Source: Catalinimonas alkaloidigena
Lineage (GTDB): Bacteria; Bacteroidota; Bacteroidia; Cytophagales; Flexibacteraceae
DNA length: 64,000 bases
NCBI RefSeq assembly: GCF_900100765.1
Contig: NZ_FNFO01000006.1
Coordinates: forward strand, 1 to 64,000
Direction of reading: 5' to 3'
A program made the translations under genes and the position numbers. Below the pieces are notes generated by a model. That model made no database searches and was not told the origin of the DNA. It saw nothing but the letters and a program-made list of their open reading frames with translations. This document shows positions 42,162 through 50,037 of this stretch, piece by piece; positions within the stretch are counted from its first letter, which is position 1; each line of letters starts with the position of its first letter.

Positions 42162-42652
42162 TCGACCTGGGTTGATAACGTCAAGGCCACTTCCGGGTGT
42201 CGGTGCTCACTACCCGGAAGTGGCCTTGACGTAAGTAGGTGAAGTGCTGACTGGAAAATACTGAAAAATCAGTATTGCCTTTCCGGGCCATCGTTGCGTT
42301 ATTGCCGCTCTTGACAAGCGGCTTCTCAGCGCTTTCGCTCTGGGGCAGGCATCCGCAAGGAGGGAGCAGGTCAGACCGCTCCGTATCATTCGATCCTTCC
42401 CATGTTCTGATGACGGCTTTCCTCGGGCCGTTTGCCCTCAAGTTCACTCGCCTCGTGTTTTGGGAAAGCTGCGCAATGGTCTGTGTCGCAGGTGTCTACG
42501 CATGTGGGCTGCCCTCCTGAACCGTTGCCGAAGCCATGCTGCGGTCTGTCCGCCTGGGCGGGCTAAGCACCCGTAACCCTTGGCCCGCGCTTGCGTCTAT
42601 ACACAGGCGCTTCTGGCGCCTTCTCCTTTCACCCTCATCCTCCATTTTCCCC
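42162..42652. other. Intergenic stretch without a gene
   Basis: No supported gene lies here. It begins with the 21-bp inverted repeat (42178-42232). The rest shows no clear repeats and only short, random ORFs. Confidence 0.5.
42178..42232. repeat. Perfect 21-bp inverted repeat with 13-nt loop
   Basis: The left arm 42178-42198 (ACGTCAAGGCCACTTCCGGG...) is the exact reverse complement of 42212-42232. There is no T-run after it. It has the same loop length and a shared CCACTT core with the hairpin at 252-300. It could end transcription, or be the remains of a dispersed element. Confidence 0.75.
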
Positions 42653-43666
42653 ATGGCACAAACTGATAAAGTGTGTTTTGACCGGATTTTGCCCGGCGAC
42701 CTTCGTAAACCCCTGACCGGCCCGATGCTCAGCCTGGGCATTGGCCCCACCCGCGCGGCCTTTCAGATCGCTAAACTTTGGCCCAACGGCTCTACGCTGC
42801 ACTTCCGCTTCCTGGGAGGCACGGCCGCACAGCAGGCTCAGGTGCAGCAGTATTCTGTAGAGTGGACGCAGTACGCCAACCTCACGTTTGTGTTCGACAA
42901 TGCCGTAGATGCACAAATCCGAATTGCGTTCAACGACGACGGGGCTTGGTCGTACATCGGGACCGATGCGCTGAGCATTCCGGCCGACCAACCTACTATG
43001 AACTTCGGCTGGCTCGATCAGGGCGTGATTCTGCACGAGTTCGGACACATGCTCGGCATGATCCACGAGCACCAGAACCCCCGCGATAATCCAATTGAAT
43101 GGAACAAACCGGTGGTCAACACGGCCCTCAGCGGCCCCCCTAATTTCTGGAACCAAACCACCATCGACCACAACCTGTACGAAAAGTACGAGACCAGCCA
43201 GATCAACGGCAGCACGTTCGATCCCGACTCGATTATGCTGTACAGCTTTCCGGCCGAATGGACCCTCAACGGATTCCATACCGACCCGAATGAGCAGCTC
43301 TCCGACCTGGATCGACAATTTGCCGAGTTGGTCTATCCGAATGCGGTGCCGACTGCACCGGTCGAACTGCCCGTCTTCGAGGGCGCTACCCAGGCCGAGA
43401 TCGGGCAACCCGGAGAAGAGGACTTGTTCTCTTTTCAGGCCAAACGTGCCGGACGGTATACGGTCGAGACCAGCGGGTCGACCGACGTGGTGATGACGTT
43501 GTTTGGGCCGACGGGCGATTTGCTGGCGCAGGACGACGACAGCGGAACGGGCCGCAACGCCCGCATTGTAAGCGAGTTAATACCCGGGACCTATACCGTG
43601 CAGGTGCGTCATTACAACACTTCGAACGGGACGGGCACGTACGGAATCAAGGTAGAAAAGGAATAA
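42653..43666 (+). CDS. M12/astacin-like metalloprotease with PPC domain
   Basis: The 337-aa protein has the full astacin-type zinc site HEFGHMLGMIHEH (from His128) and a Met-turn SIMLYSFP. From about residue 245 a pre-peptidase C-terminal (PPC) beta domain follows (LFSFQAKRAGRYTVETSGSTDVVMTLFGPTGDLLAQDDD). No signal peptide or propeptide is seen: the protein starts with MAQTDKVCF. That is odd for a protease of this type, so export by another route or a cytoplasmic role is possible. The ATG at 42653 fits; upstream codons do not form a signal peptide. Confidence 0.86.
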   Translation: MAQTDKVCFDRILPGDLRKPLTGPMLSLGIGPTRAAFQIAKLWPNGSTLHFRFLGGTAAQQAQVQQYSVEWTQYANLTFVFDNAVDAQIRIAFNDDGAWSYIGTDALSIPADQPTMNFGWLDQGVILHEFGHMLGMIHEHQNPRDNPIEWNKPVVNTALSGPPNFWNQTTIDHNLYEKYETSQINGSTFDPDSIMLYSFPAEWTLNGFHTDPNEQLSDLDRQFAELVYPNAVPTAPVELPVFEGATQAEIGQPGEEDLFSFQAKRAGRYTVETSGSTDVVMTLFGPTGDLLAQDDDSGTGRNARIVSELIPGTYTVQVRHYNTSNGTGTYGIKVEKE

Positions 43667-43697
43667 CACCCGGATCGATACAGCGAAGAGGAGAAAG

Positions 43698-43731
43698 ACC
43701 ATCCCGGTAAAAACCGTCGGATGGTTTTTTT
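43698..43731 (+). terminator. Intrinsic terminator
   Basis: ACCATCC (43698-43704) and GGATGGT (43719-43725) form a stem, with an inner GGT/ACC pairing, and TTTTTTT follows. It ends the metalloprotease transcript right before the convergent UmuC-like gene. Confidence 0.8.
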
Positions 43732-45040
43732 AATGTACGTTGAGGAGGTCGTCCCAGCTGAGGGTAGCCTGCGGTGCTGTCGGGGCGTCTGCCGTTTCCT
43801 GACGCGCGCGTTGGGCAACCTGTTGTACAAAGTCATGGCCCATTTTCTGGTGCACCTGATCGATCATTTTGCGGAACTGACGCTGCTGGTGGCCTTCGTC
43901 CGTGGCCTCGAATAAGTTATACTGAGTCGGGCTTTCGGGACGCACGTCCAGCAGAAGGACTCCTGCTTTCAGGTAAGGCGGGGCGGGGGCCTCACGATCG
44001 GAACGCAACCAGCGCGACAGGGCCTCGGACGTGAACTGCGCCAACTGTGCGGGCGACTGGGTGGCCTGCGGCAGGGCTAGAGTTAGGGTGTGCGACGCAG
44101 AAGCGTGGTGCGTTGCGGGCGTGGTGAGCAATACCGAGACCATTCCTGCTACCGACCGCCGTTGCTGTAGCTTCCTGGCCGCGCGGGTGGTGAGTGCCGC
44201 CACGGCTTCAGTCACTAGTTTGGCGTCGGAGAGGGGAGGGCGGAACCCCCGTGTGGCGCTGATGGACTGGGCGGCAGAAGCGGCCCGACCCGGTGTATTG
44301 CAACGAAAACCCCATAACTCTTTCCAGAGGCGAAGCCCGGGCGTGCGCAGGTGCTGTTTCACCCAGTCGGGGGACGCGTGCCGAAATGCGGCGCCGGTTT
44401 CGATGCTGTGCCGTTGCAGGAAGTCGGCGATGCGTGTGCTCACGCCCCACACGTCTTGAATGGGGGTGCGTTGCAGGGCGGCTTCCACGTGGTGCGGTTG
44501 CAACAAGGCCAAGACTCCCTGCGCCTTTTTAGAGCGCCTCGCAATGCGGTTGGCGACTTTCGCCAGGGTTTGGGTTTCGGCAATGCCGACCGAGAGCGGC
44601 AGGTTGAGCCACTTGCCGACGGTGGTTTGTAACGTCTGTCCGTATTGGTGAAGGTCCTGTCCCGTCAGGCCGTCCAGGTCAAGAAAAGCGGCCTCCGGTC
44701 CATGCGCTTCCAGGTGAGGCGTATAGTGCGCCAGCGTATCCCACACGCGTTGCGATAACTCGTCGTACAACGCATCGTTGCTTGGTAAAACGGCGATCTG
44801 GTGCGCTTCGACCAAAGCTCCGATTTTGAAGAGGGGCGTACCGGGCAGAATGCCCAACGCCAGGGCTTCGTGGCTGCAGGTCCGTACTTCGTCTGCATCG
44901 GGCGCAAGCACCACCAGCGGTCGGCTCACCAGAGAAGGATCGGCGACCCGCTCGCACGCCACAAAAAACTCGGGGATTTCAGCCAGGGCAATGGCTTTGC
45001 CGGTCGAAAGGGCCATCGGGCGTTGCGGTATCTGCTTCAT
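43730..45040 (-). CDS. Y-family DNA polymerase-like protein (UmuC-like) with degenerate active site
   Basis: The 436-aa protein aligns by eye along UmuC: PEFFVACERVADPSLVSRPLVVL (palm start), LPSNDALYDELSQRV, AFLDLDGL, GIAETQTLAKVANRIAR, VWGVSTRIADFLQ, and a C-terminal DUF4113-like end (SWDDLLNVH). Key carboxylates of the polymerase are changed: the first Asp is Glu (residue 21), and the SIDEAF motif reads GPEAAF, losing the Asp-Glu pair. The NNDG..AR motif and the conserved Tyr of SNY are also lost. It is probably a non-catalytic relative that binds DNA or partners (inference). Possible starts are 45064, 45040 and 45016; 45040 is used. Confidence 0.75.
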   Translation of the reverse strand: MKQIPQRPMALSTGKAIALAEIPEFFVACERVADPSLVSRPLVVLAPDADEVRTCSHEALALGILPGTPLFKIGALVEAHQIAVLPSNDALYDELSQRVWDTLAHYTPHLEAHGPEAAFLDLDGLTGQDLHQYGQTLQTTVGKWLNLPLSVGIAETQTLAKVANRIARRSKKAQGVLALLQPHHVEAALQRTPIQDVWGVSTRIADFLQRHSIETGAAFRHASPDWVKQHLRTPGLRLWKELWGFRCNTPGRAASAAQSISATRGFRPPLSDAKLVTEAVAALTTRAARKLQQRRSVAGMVSVLLTTPATHHASASHTLTLALPQATQSPAQLAQFTSEALSRWLRSDREAPAPPYLKAGVLLLDVRPESPTQYNLFEATDEGHQQRQFRKMIDQVHQKMGHDFVQQVAQRARQETADAPTAPQATLSWDDLLNVH

Positions 45041-45824
45041 GTCGACATCTTGGTGCGGAGACATCCTGCTTCGTACACAGGAGGGTAAGCCTTCTTTCCA
45101 ATGCAAAAATCGGCTGCTTTGTTCATTTCGTGCAACGCATAACGCAAGCGTTTGGATTGCCCGGGCGGTGCCGTTATCCTCCCACGCGCAAACGGGCATT
45201 AAAACCGTCGGAAGGCGGGGCAGATCCTACACCGGTTCTGCGAGCAAATTAGCCCAACCTCGGCTGTTGCCGATACCGCTGGCGGGTGCAAGATCCCGGT
45301 GATCGGGAGGAAGGGCACGCCTCTTGGCACGAAACTCTGGCAACGCGATAAGTTGTGAAATCGGTAGAAATGCTTCCCAATGTTTGGGAAGGTAAGGTTT
45401 TAAGAATTTACCTCGCCTCCAAGGTTTTAGGGACGTAAAGTCTGGTTGTACCGTGCTGGTGACAGATGTGATTTTGCGAAGAATCTCCCGTGCCTCTTCC
45501 ATTCGATATTTGCCGATTTTTCGCTTCTACGTTGCCGGAAACGCCGCTGAGTGAGCTCCATAACATTTTACGCAGCGACCTATCTTCATTTGTTACTGTA
45601 TAATGTTACCGACAGGACGCCGTGGGAACGGCCTGACAAAAAACCGAGGAGCGTAAGAAAAAAAGACAATTTTTTCTGGCAGGAAGTGTAGGAAAAAAAG
45701 GGCGTTGTACACGAAACCTGCCGAACTGGCAGAACCTTGAGTAAAAATAGCGTGTCTTCAAAAACCTGTGTTAGGGAGGATCTTGTAAAGTTTATACTTT
45801 GGATGGACTTCGGAAACTGAAAGT
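45041..45824. other. Intergenic region with one weak ORF
   Basis: Between the UmuC-like start and the next + gene there is one doubtful ORF (45227-45502, - strand). The rest has AT-rich patches with A-runs near 45660-45710 and no recognised repeat. Confidence 0.4.
45227..45502 (-). CDS. Doubtful small hypothetical protein
   Basis: The 91-aa ORF has an ATG at 45502 and a plausible N-terminal half (MEEAREILRKITSVTSTVQPDF). The C-terminal half looks like non-coding sequence. No family is recognised. It may not be expressed, or may be the remnant of a longer gene. Confidence 0.25.
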   Translation of the reverse strand: MEEAREILRKITSVTSTVQPDFTSLKPWRRGKFLKPYLPKHWEAFLPISQLIALPEFRAKRRALPPDHRDLAPASGIGNSRGWANLLAEPV

Positions 45825-46034
45825 ATGAATTGGAAGAAACGAACGGTTGGGATCCAGAAAAAACCTATGGTGCAAAATCTGTTTGCAAAGGCAGAGAAGT
45901 ACATCCTTCATCAGGGGCAGGAGCTAAACTTTTGGCGTGCGTATGCACGTGAATTAGAGGGAACATTTGACGGCATGGAGAACAAACTCATTGCCATGGA
46001 AAATGCCAACTCAATTGAGAACCGCTTAAATTAA
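45825..46034 (+). CDS. Small hypothetical protein
   Basis: The 69-aa protein is basic at the N-terminus (MNWKKRTVGIQKKP) and helical and acidic later (LEGTFDGMENKLIAMENANS). It is not recognised. The gene is richer in A+T than the flanking genes. It lies 6 bp before the next gene on the same strand, so both are likely read together. Upstream, TATACTTTG at 45793-45801 is close to, but not exactly, a -7 element. Confidence 0.55.
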   Translation: MNWKKRTVGIQKKPMVQNLFAKAEKYILHQGQELNFWRAYARELEGTFDGMENKLIAMENANSIENRLN

Positions 46035-46040
46035 GATGAC

Positions 46041-46481
46041 ATGGAGAATGTAATGAAGACAAATCGGACCCCCGCGCCACCTAAGTATCAGGCAGGGCAG
46101 CGGGTTTACTTCTTGTTTAGAAGAGGAAAAGAGCGCCAGGAAGTGGTGCCGGGTGTGGTGGTTTCGTACGTGCGGAACGGTCAGGCCTACGAATACAACG
46201 TGAAGACGGTCGCCGGGCTGGTGCCCCAAACCGAAAGCGAGCTGTTTGCCGAATGCGAAAACACGCGTGACGACCGGCTGAAATCGTTTGAGGAAGAGTT
46301 TGCCAAACTGCCGTTGCAGGCGCAGCAGTTCTTGAAAGAAATCAGCACCAACTACGAAATCACGTTTCAGAAGACGGGCATCGTGACGGCCATTCGTGTT
46401 TTCCTGGAAGCCTATGGGTTCAACTATACACCGTATTACGTGGCGCAGGCCCTCGATATCTTAAATGTACAAAACCGGTAG
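46041..46481 (+). CDS. Hypothetical protein, possible SH3-like N-terminus
   Basis: The 146-aa protein has a beta-rich first half that looks like a small SH3/KOW-like barrel (YQAGQRVYFLFRRGKERQEVVPGVVVSYVRNGQAYEYNVKTV). A helical second half follows (LKSFEEEFAKLPLQAQQFLKEISTNYEI...). No family is certain, and no signal peptide or membrane segment is seen. It is probably co-transcribed with the 69-aa gene before it. Its stop codon lies inside the stem of a bidirectional terminator that it shares with the convergent CDSGH-type gene. Confidence 0.68.
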   Translation: MENVMKTNRTPAPPKYQAGQRVYFLFRRGKERQEVVPGVVVSYVRNGQAYEYNVKTVAGLVPQTESELFAECENTRDDRLKSFEEEFAKLPLQAQQFLKEISTNYEITFQKTGIVTAIRVFLEAYGFNYTPYYVAQALDILNVQNR

Positions 46482-46516
46482 CGCCAGAAGTTCTACCGGT
46501 TTTGTGCCTATTTTTT
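46469..46516. terminator. Bidirectional terminator
   Basis: ACAAAACCGGTAG (46469-46481) pairs exactly with CTACCGGTTTTGT (46493-46505), with A/T-rich outer ends, and TATTTTTT follows. It serves the convergent genes ending at 46481 and 46508. Confidence 0.8.
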
Positions 46517-46726
46517 AGGAGGCAGATCGAAAGCTTGCGGCGTGTGTTCGAAGTAGCCCTTGTGGGAGCCGTCGCAAAAAGGTTTGTTCTTCGAATTTCC
46601 GCAGCGGCAGAGCGACACTAACGTGCGTCCGCCTAAGCCGTAGGGTTTCCCTTCGGCATCCAGAATTTCAAAATCGCCTTCTACTTTCATGGAGCCGTTC
46701 GGAAGGATTTTTAGCGTTGTCGCCAT
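46508..46726 (-). CDS. CDGSH iron-sulfur domain protein
   Basis: The 72-aa protein carries the whole CDGSH cluster motif CRCGNSKNKPFCDGSH, with ligands Cys40, Cys42, Cys51 and His55 for a [2Fe-2S] centre. Before it lies a short beta segment with the usual GPL-like lead (LGGRTLVSLC). It is cytosolic, with no anchor, and probably takes part in electron or Fe-S transfer. The ATG at 46726 gives the usual small size; the frame upstream is unrelated to the family. Confidence 0.9.
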   Translation of the reverse strand: MATTLKILPNGSMKVEGDFEILDAEGKPYGLGGRTLVSLCRCGNSKNKPFCDGSHKGYFEHTPQAFDLPPKK

Positions 46727-46790
46727 AGGTGAAGCGTATCGGTGATGAACTAAACAATAAATTACAGACTGTACGGGCTCGCCGCATGTA

Positions 46791-47414
46791 CTACTCGGCT
46801 TCGAGTGCCTCCAGCACATCGGCAATCTGGTCAAAATCTTTGTAGCCCGGGCGAATTTCTTCTCCGCCGCGGAGGGCAATCCCCATCGGTCGGATGTCGT
46901 TAAGCAGCGGATCGAGCGCTTCGGGCGTGACCGGATAGCCCAGTAAAATGGGGTGATCGGCACACAGTTGCTGGAGTTGCGGCGGCGAAAGTGGCAGGTC
47001 CCCGTGCGAAGTGGTCCCATGAGGCAGTTCCAGCAGAAAATAGTGGACCGTATCGGCGTGCCAGGCCATCAGCTGCTGTAGTTTTTGCGGATTGGTTTCG
47101 GTCACCCGCAGAATGATCGGCAATTCCAGCCCCACTAGATCTTCGATGGCTTCCGATTTATTGGTAAGCACGTATTGCAACGGATAGCGCTCGGCCAGGC
47201 GTCGGACTTCGTGGGCCGGTTCGTCGTCGAACTCGCCGACCAGCGCGACGCCCGCCAGCCAGTCGGTAATTTCCCGGAAGTCCTGCTCGCTCAACCGGTG
47301 CGGGTGCGAAGTGGCCAGCGGAAAGCCGATCAGCGAAACGCCCATGCCGGCTCCGTAGCGCGCGTCGCTCAGGTTATTCACCGAACTCAGGAAAACGGTA
47401 GTTTTTAGCATCAT
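46791..47414 (-). CDS. TrpF-like beta/alpha-barrel protein
   Basis: The 207-aa protein resembles phosphoribosylanthranilate isomerase in layout: an opening strand with NNLSDARYGAGMGVSLIGF, and the late GGEEIRPGYKDFDQIADVL that corresponds to the family's phosphate-site end. The catalytic Cys of the KxCG motif is replaced (VFLSSVN), and the catalytic Asp in the FLLD strand is Glu (YFLLELP). It therefore probably does not isomerise PRA, and may be a regulatory or repurposed barrel (inference). No other trp gene is nearby. The start is taken as the ATG at 47414, with one more Met right after. Confidence 0.68.
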   Translation of the reverse strand: MMLKTTVFLSSVNNLSDARYGAGMGVSLIGFPLATSHPHRLSEQDFREITDWLAGVALVGEFDDEPAHEVRRLAERYPLQYVLTNKSEAIEDLVGLELPIILRVTETNPQKLQQLMAWHADTVHYFLLELPHGTTSHGDLPLSPPQLQQLCADHPILLGYPVTPEALDPLLNDIRPMGIALRGGEEIRPGYKDFDQIADVLEALEAE

Positions 47415-47532
47415 ATGCAAGTATACATCAAGCGATAGAACGAATAGGGATAAAACCGTGTTAAGTTCCTACCTCGGAAAAACGAGGTGGCGTATTGCAG
47501 GTACGTGTGGCGGCGGTATTCTGTTGGTTTAC

Positions 47533-47540
47533 TACCTTTG
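47533..47540 (+). promoter_or_regulatory. -7 promoter element of the thioredoxin gene
   Basis: TACCTTTG matches TAnnTTTG exactly and lies 26 nt before the start codon. No -33 motif was found at the proper distance. Confidence 0.5.
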
Positions 47541-47565
47541 CTCTACCTAAGACCCATGAAGGAGT

Positions 47566-47886
47566 ATGGCCGTTTTGGTGGCATCTGACCGCGATTTTAA
47601 CCGTTTCCTCCAGCAGTATCCTAAAGTAGTGGTAAAATACCACGCAGGCTGGTGTGGTTCGTGTCGTTTGTTCGATCCTAAGTTTCGTCGGCTTTCCGAA
47701 GAAGACGGCTTTCGGGATGTCACGTTTCTGGATGTAGACGCCGAGCAGAACCCAGAGGCGCGGAAGGCGGTGGGCGTTACTGATCTGCCCTTTTTTGCGG
47801 TTTTTCAGAACGGACAATTGCAAGACACCCTGGCGTCGCGTAAAGAAGAGCAGGTGGTAGCTTTGATTCGTAAGTTGCACGGATGA
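47566..47886 (+). CDS. Thioredoxin family protein
   Basis: The 106-aa protein has the thioredoxin fold with active site AGWCGSCRLF (Cys30, Cys33), then DVDAEQNPEARKAVGVTDLPFF containing the cis-Pro. No signal peptide is seen, so it works in the cytoplasm. The CGSC pair differs from the usual CGPC, which may shift its redox potential. A GGAG lies only 2 nt before the ATG at 47566, atypically close. Its TGA overlaps the ATG of the next gene (ATGA), so the two are coupled. Confidence 0.9.
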   Translation: MAVLVASDRDFNRFLQQYPKVVVKYHAGWCGSCRLFDPKFRRLSEEDGFRDVTFLDVDAEQNPEARKAVGVTDLPFFAVFQNGQLQDTLASRKEEQVVALIRKLHG

Positions 47887-48125
47887 ACCTGTCAGCCATC
47901 CGCACCCTGCTGGAACATTACGAACGACAGCAGCTGGCCGATGCCGAGGAGGCATTGCTCCGGGAAGAAGCGCCCGCCATTGTGGTGGAGGGTGCCGATG
48001 CGGCCGAACAACTGACCCATGTGCTGGCTGCGCGCTGGATTCAAGCGTACCTTACCACCACGGGCGGTACCTATACGCAGGCCGTACGGGCGTACGCGCA
48101 ACGCATCCGAAGCAGCCTGAACTAA
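47883..48125 (+). CDS. Small hypothetical protein coupled to thioredoxin
   Basis: The 80-aa protein is mostly helical (LSAIRTLLEHYERQQLADAEEALLREEAP) and is not recognised. It begins inside the stop of the thioredoxin gene and ends just before a terminator. Possibly it is a partner or regulator of that thioredoxin (inference). Confidence 0.65.
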   Translation: MNLSAIRTLLEHYERQQLADAEEALLREEAPAIVVEGADAAEQLTHVLAARWIQAYLTTTGGTYTQAVRAYAQRIRSSLN

Positions 48126-48142
48126 ACGTAACAAGAAGAGAC

Positions 48143-48169
48143 AGAGGCGTGGTCGCCTCTTTTTTATTG
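48143..48169 (+). terminator. Intrinsic terminator after the thioredoxin operon
   Basis: AGAGGCG and CGCCTCT with a TGGT loop, followed by TTTTTTATT. It lies 18 bp after the small gene stop and before mnmA. Confidence 0.88.
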
Positions 48170-48188
48170 ACCTGAACAGTAGGCTTTT

Positions 48189-49301
48189 ATGAGCAAACAT
48201 GGACGAGTGCTGGTAGCGATGAGTGGCGGGATCGACAGTTCCCTGGCCGCGCTGCTGCTGCACGAAGAAGGCTACGAAGTGATTGGCATGACCATGAAAA
48301 CGTGGGACTATGCCAGCTCCGGCTCCTCGAAAAAAGAAACCGGTTGTTGCAGTCTCGATTCGATCAACGATGCCCGCAACATGGCCGTAAACCTGGGCTT
48401 TCCCCACTACATCCTCGACATTCGCGAGGAGTTTGGCGATTACGTGATCGACCATTTTACCGGCGAGTACCTGGAAGGCCGTACGCCCAACCCGTGTGTG
48501 CTGTGCAATACGCACATCAAATGGGACGCACTGCTGCGGCGGGCCGACCGGCTCAACTGCGCCTTCATCGCAACGGGGCACTACGCCAACATCCGGCACG
48601 AAAACGACCGTTACGTAATTTCCAAAGGACTGGACCAGCACAAGGACCAGTCGTACGCCTTGTGGGGCATTTCGCAGGCCAGCCTGAGCCGGACGCTATT
48701 TCCGTTAGGGCATTTGCGCAAAACCGAGATCTACGACATGGCCCGCGAGCGTGGTTTCATGGATCTGGTCAACAAATCCGAATCGTACGAAATCTGTTTC
48801 GTGCCCGACAACGACTACCGGGGCTTTCTGAAACGGCGGGTGCCGGGCCTGGAGGCGGATGTAAACGGCGGCGAGTTTGTGTTGGAGGAAACCGGCCAGG
48901 TAGTGGGCCACCATGAGGGCTATCCGTTCTACACCATCGGGCAGCGCAAGGGACTGGGCGTGCACTTGGGCTATCCCGTCTACGTCACCGAGATTCAGAA
49001 AGACACCAACCGCGTACTGCTGGGGCGTCTGCCCGATCTGTCGCGCGACGGCATGTACGTCGGTAAACTGAACATGATGAAGTACGAGGCACTCGATACA
49101 CCCCTGCAAACGGTAACCAAAGTGCGCTACAAAGACAGCGGCACCCCGGCGCTGATCACCCAGGAAGGGAACCGCATGCGGGTGGATTTTCACGAAGGTG
49201 TCAACGGCATTGCGCCGGGACAGGCCGCCGTCTTCTACGAAGGCGACGATGTAGTCGGAGGGGGTTGGATCCTGAAAAGCTTCCACCGCGACCGTGAATA
49301 G
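48189..49301 (+). CDS. mnmA: tRNA 2-thiouridine(34) synthase MnmA
   Basis: The 370-aa protein has the PP-loop SGGIDSS (residues 12-18) for ATP binding. Catalytic cysteines lie in the NPCVLCN segment and in the ESYEICFV segment, with GHYANI and TIGQRKGLGV as further family marks. It adds sulfur to U34 of tRNAs for Lys, Glu and Gln, using a persulfide donor. Length and motifs are normal. The next gene starts 8 bp before its stop. Confidence 0.96.
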   Translation: MSKHGRVLVAMSGGIDSSLAALLLHEEGYEVIGMTMKTWDYASSGSSKKETGCCSLDSINDARNMAVNLGFPHYILDIREEFGDYVIDHFTGEYLEGRTPNPCVLCNTHIKWDALLRRADRLNCAFIATGHYANIRHENDRYVISKGLDQHKDQSYALWGISQASLSRTLFPLGHLRKTEIYDMARERGFMDLVNKSESYEICFVPDNDYRGFLKRRVPGLEADVNGGEFVLEETGQVVGHHEGYPFYTIGQRKGLGVHLGYPVYVTEIQKDTNRVLLGRLPDLSRDGMYVGKLNMMKYEALDTPLQTVTKVRYKDSGTPALITQEGNRMRVDFHEGVNGIAPGQAAVFYEGDDVVGGGWILKSFHRDRE

Positions 49302-50037
49302 CACGAAACGACATTGCGGGTGGGTTGTGCTGGGCATCATGGCCTTGCTGTGGAACGGCTGCACGCCCCACGACGTCGATCCGGAAGCGGTAGACGCCGG
49401 CTATGCCTATTTCCCGTTGGAAATCGGGCAGTACCAGGAGTATGTAGTCGACTCGATCGGGTACAGCGTGCTGGGCAAAGATTCGAGCCATTTTGAACTT
49501 CGGGAGGTGGTGACGGATAGTTTTGTCGACCTGACGGGCGAGATGGCCTTTCGGATCGAGCGCTTTCGCCGTGCCCATGCCAACGTGGGCTGGCCTTCCG
49601 TTCCCGATTCGGTCTGGACCGCCCGCCGTACGGCCCAACAGGCGCTACGCATCGAAAACAACATCACGTTCGTGCGCCTGATCTTTCCTCCGAAAAACCG
49701 CGCGACCTGGAACGTAAACGTGTACAACCCCCGCGAAGCCGAAATGCTGCTGTTCACCGAAGTGGGCGACGAAAGAACGGTGGGCGACAGTACCTACGCC
49801 CAGACGCTAAAGGTGGTCTACAACGGACGCGTAGAAGGAGGACAGGTCATCGAAGTAGATTCAAACCTGTTGGGGCGCGATGTGCATACGGAAGTGTATG
49901 CCCGGGGCGTGGGGCTGGTAGAAGTACACCTGGAGCACCTGGAGTACGCCACCGAAAATGGCCTGCCCGTGGTGCCGCAGCGCATCGGCCGCGGCGTTAT
50001 CTACCGTCAGCGGCTGGTCGGTTATGGGAAAGAATAG
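49294..50037 (+). CDS. Hypothetical lipoprotein downstream of mnmA
   Basis: The 247-aa protein has a signal with lipobox LLWNGC (Cys23) and a beta-rich mature part (FPLEIGQYQEYVVDSIGYSVLGKDSSHFELREVV...). The family is not named, but the arrangement mnmA, this lipoprotein and an S8 protease seems to be conserved in Cytophagales (recollection, not checked). It starts at a GTG at 49294 overlapping mnmA and ends 14 bp after the S8 start used here. Probably it is exported to an envelope membrane. Confidence 0.72.
   Translation: MNSTKRHCGWVVLGIMALLWNGCTPHDVDPEAVDAGYAYFPLEIGQYQEYVVDSIGYSVLGKDSSHFELREVVTDSFVDLTGEMAFRIERFRRAHANVGWPSVPDSVWTARRTAQQALRIENNITFVRLIFPPKNRATWNVNVYNPREAEMLLFTEVGDERTVGDSTYAQTLKVVYNGRVEGGQVIEVDSNLLGRDVHTEVYARGVGLVEVHLEHLEYATENGLPVVPQRIGRGVIYRQRLVGYGKE

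Noticed and set aside
42181-42447. 88-codon - strand ORF after the NTF2-like gene
   Set aside because: It includes the perfect inverted repeat and has no start signals or recognisable protein features.
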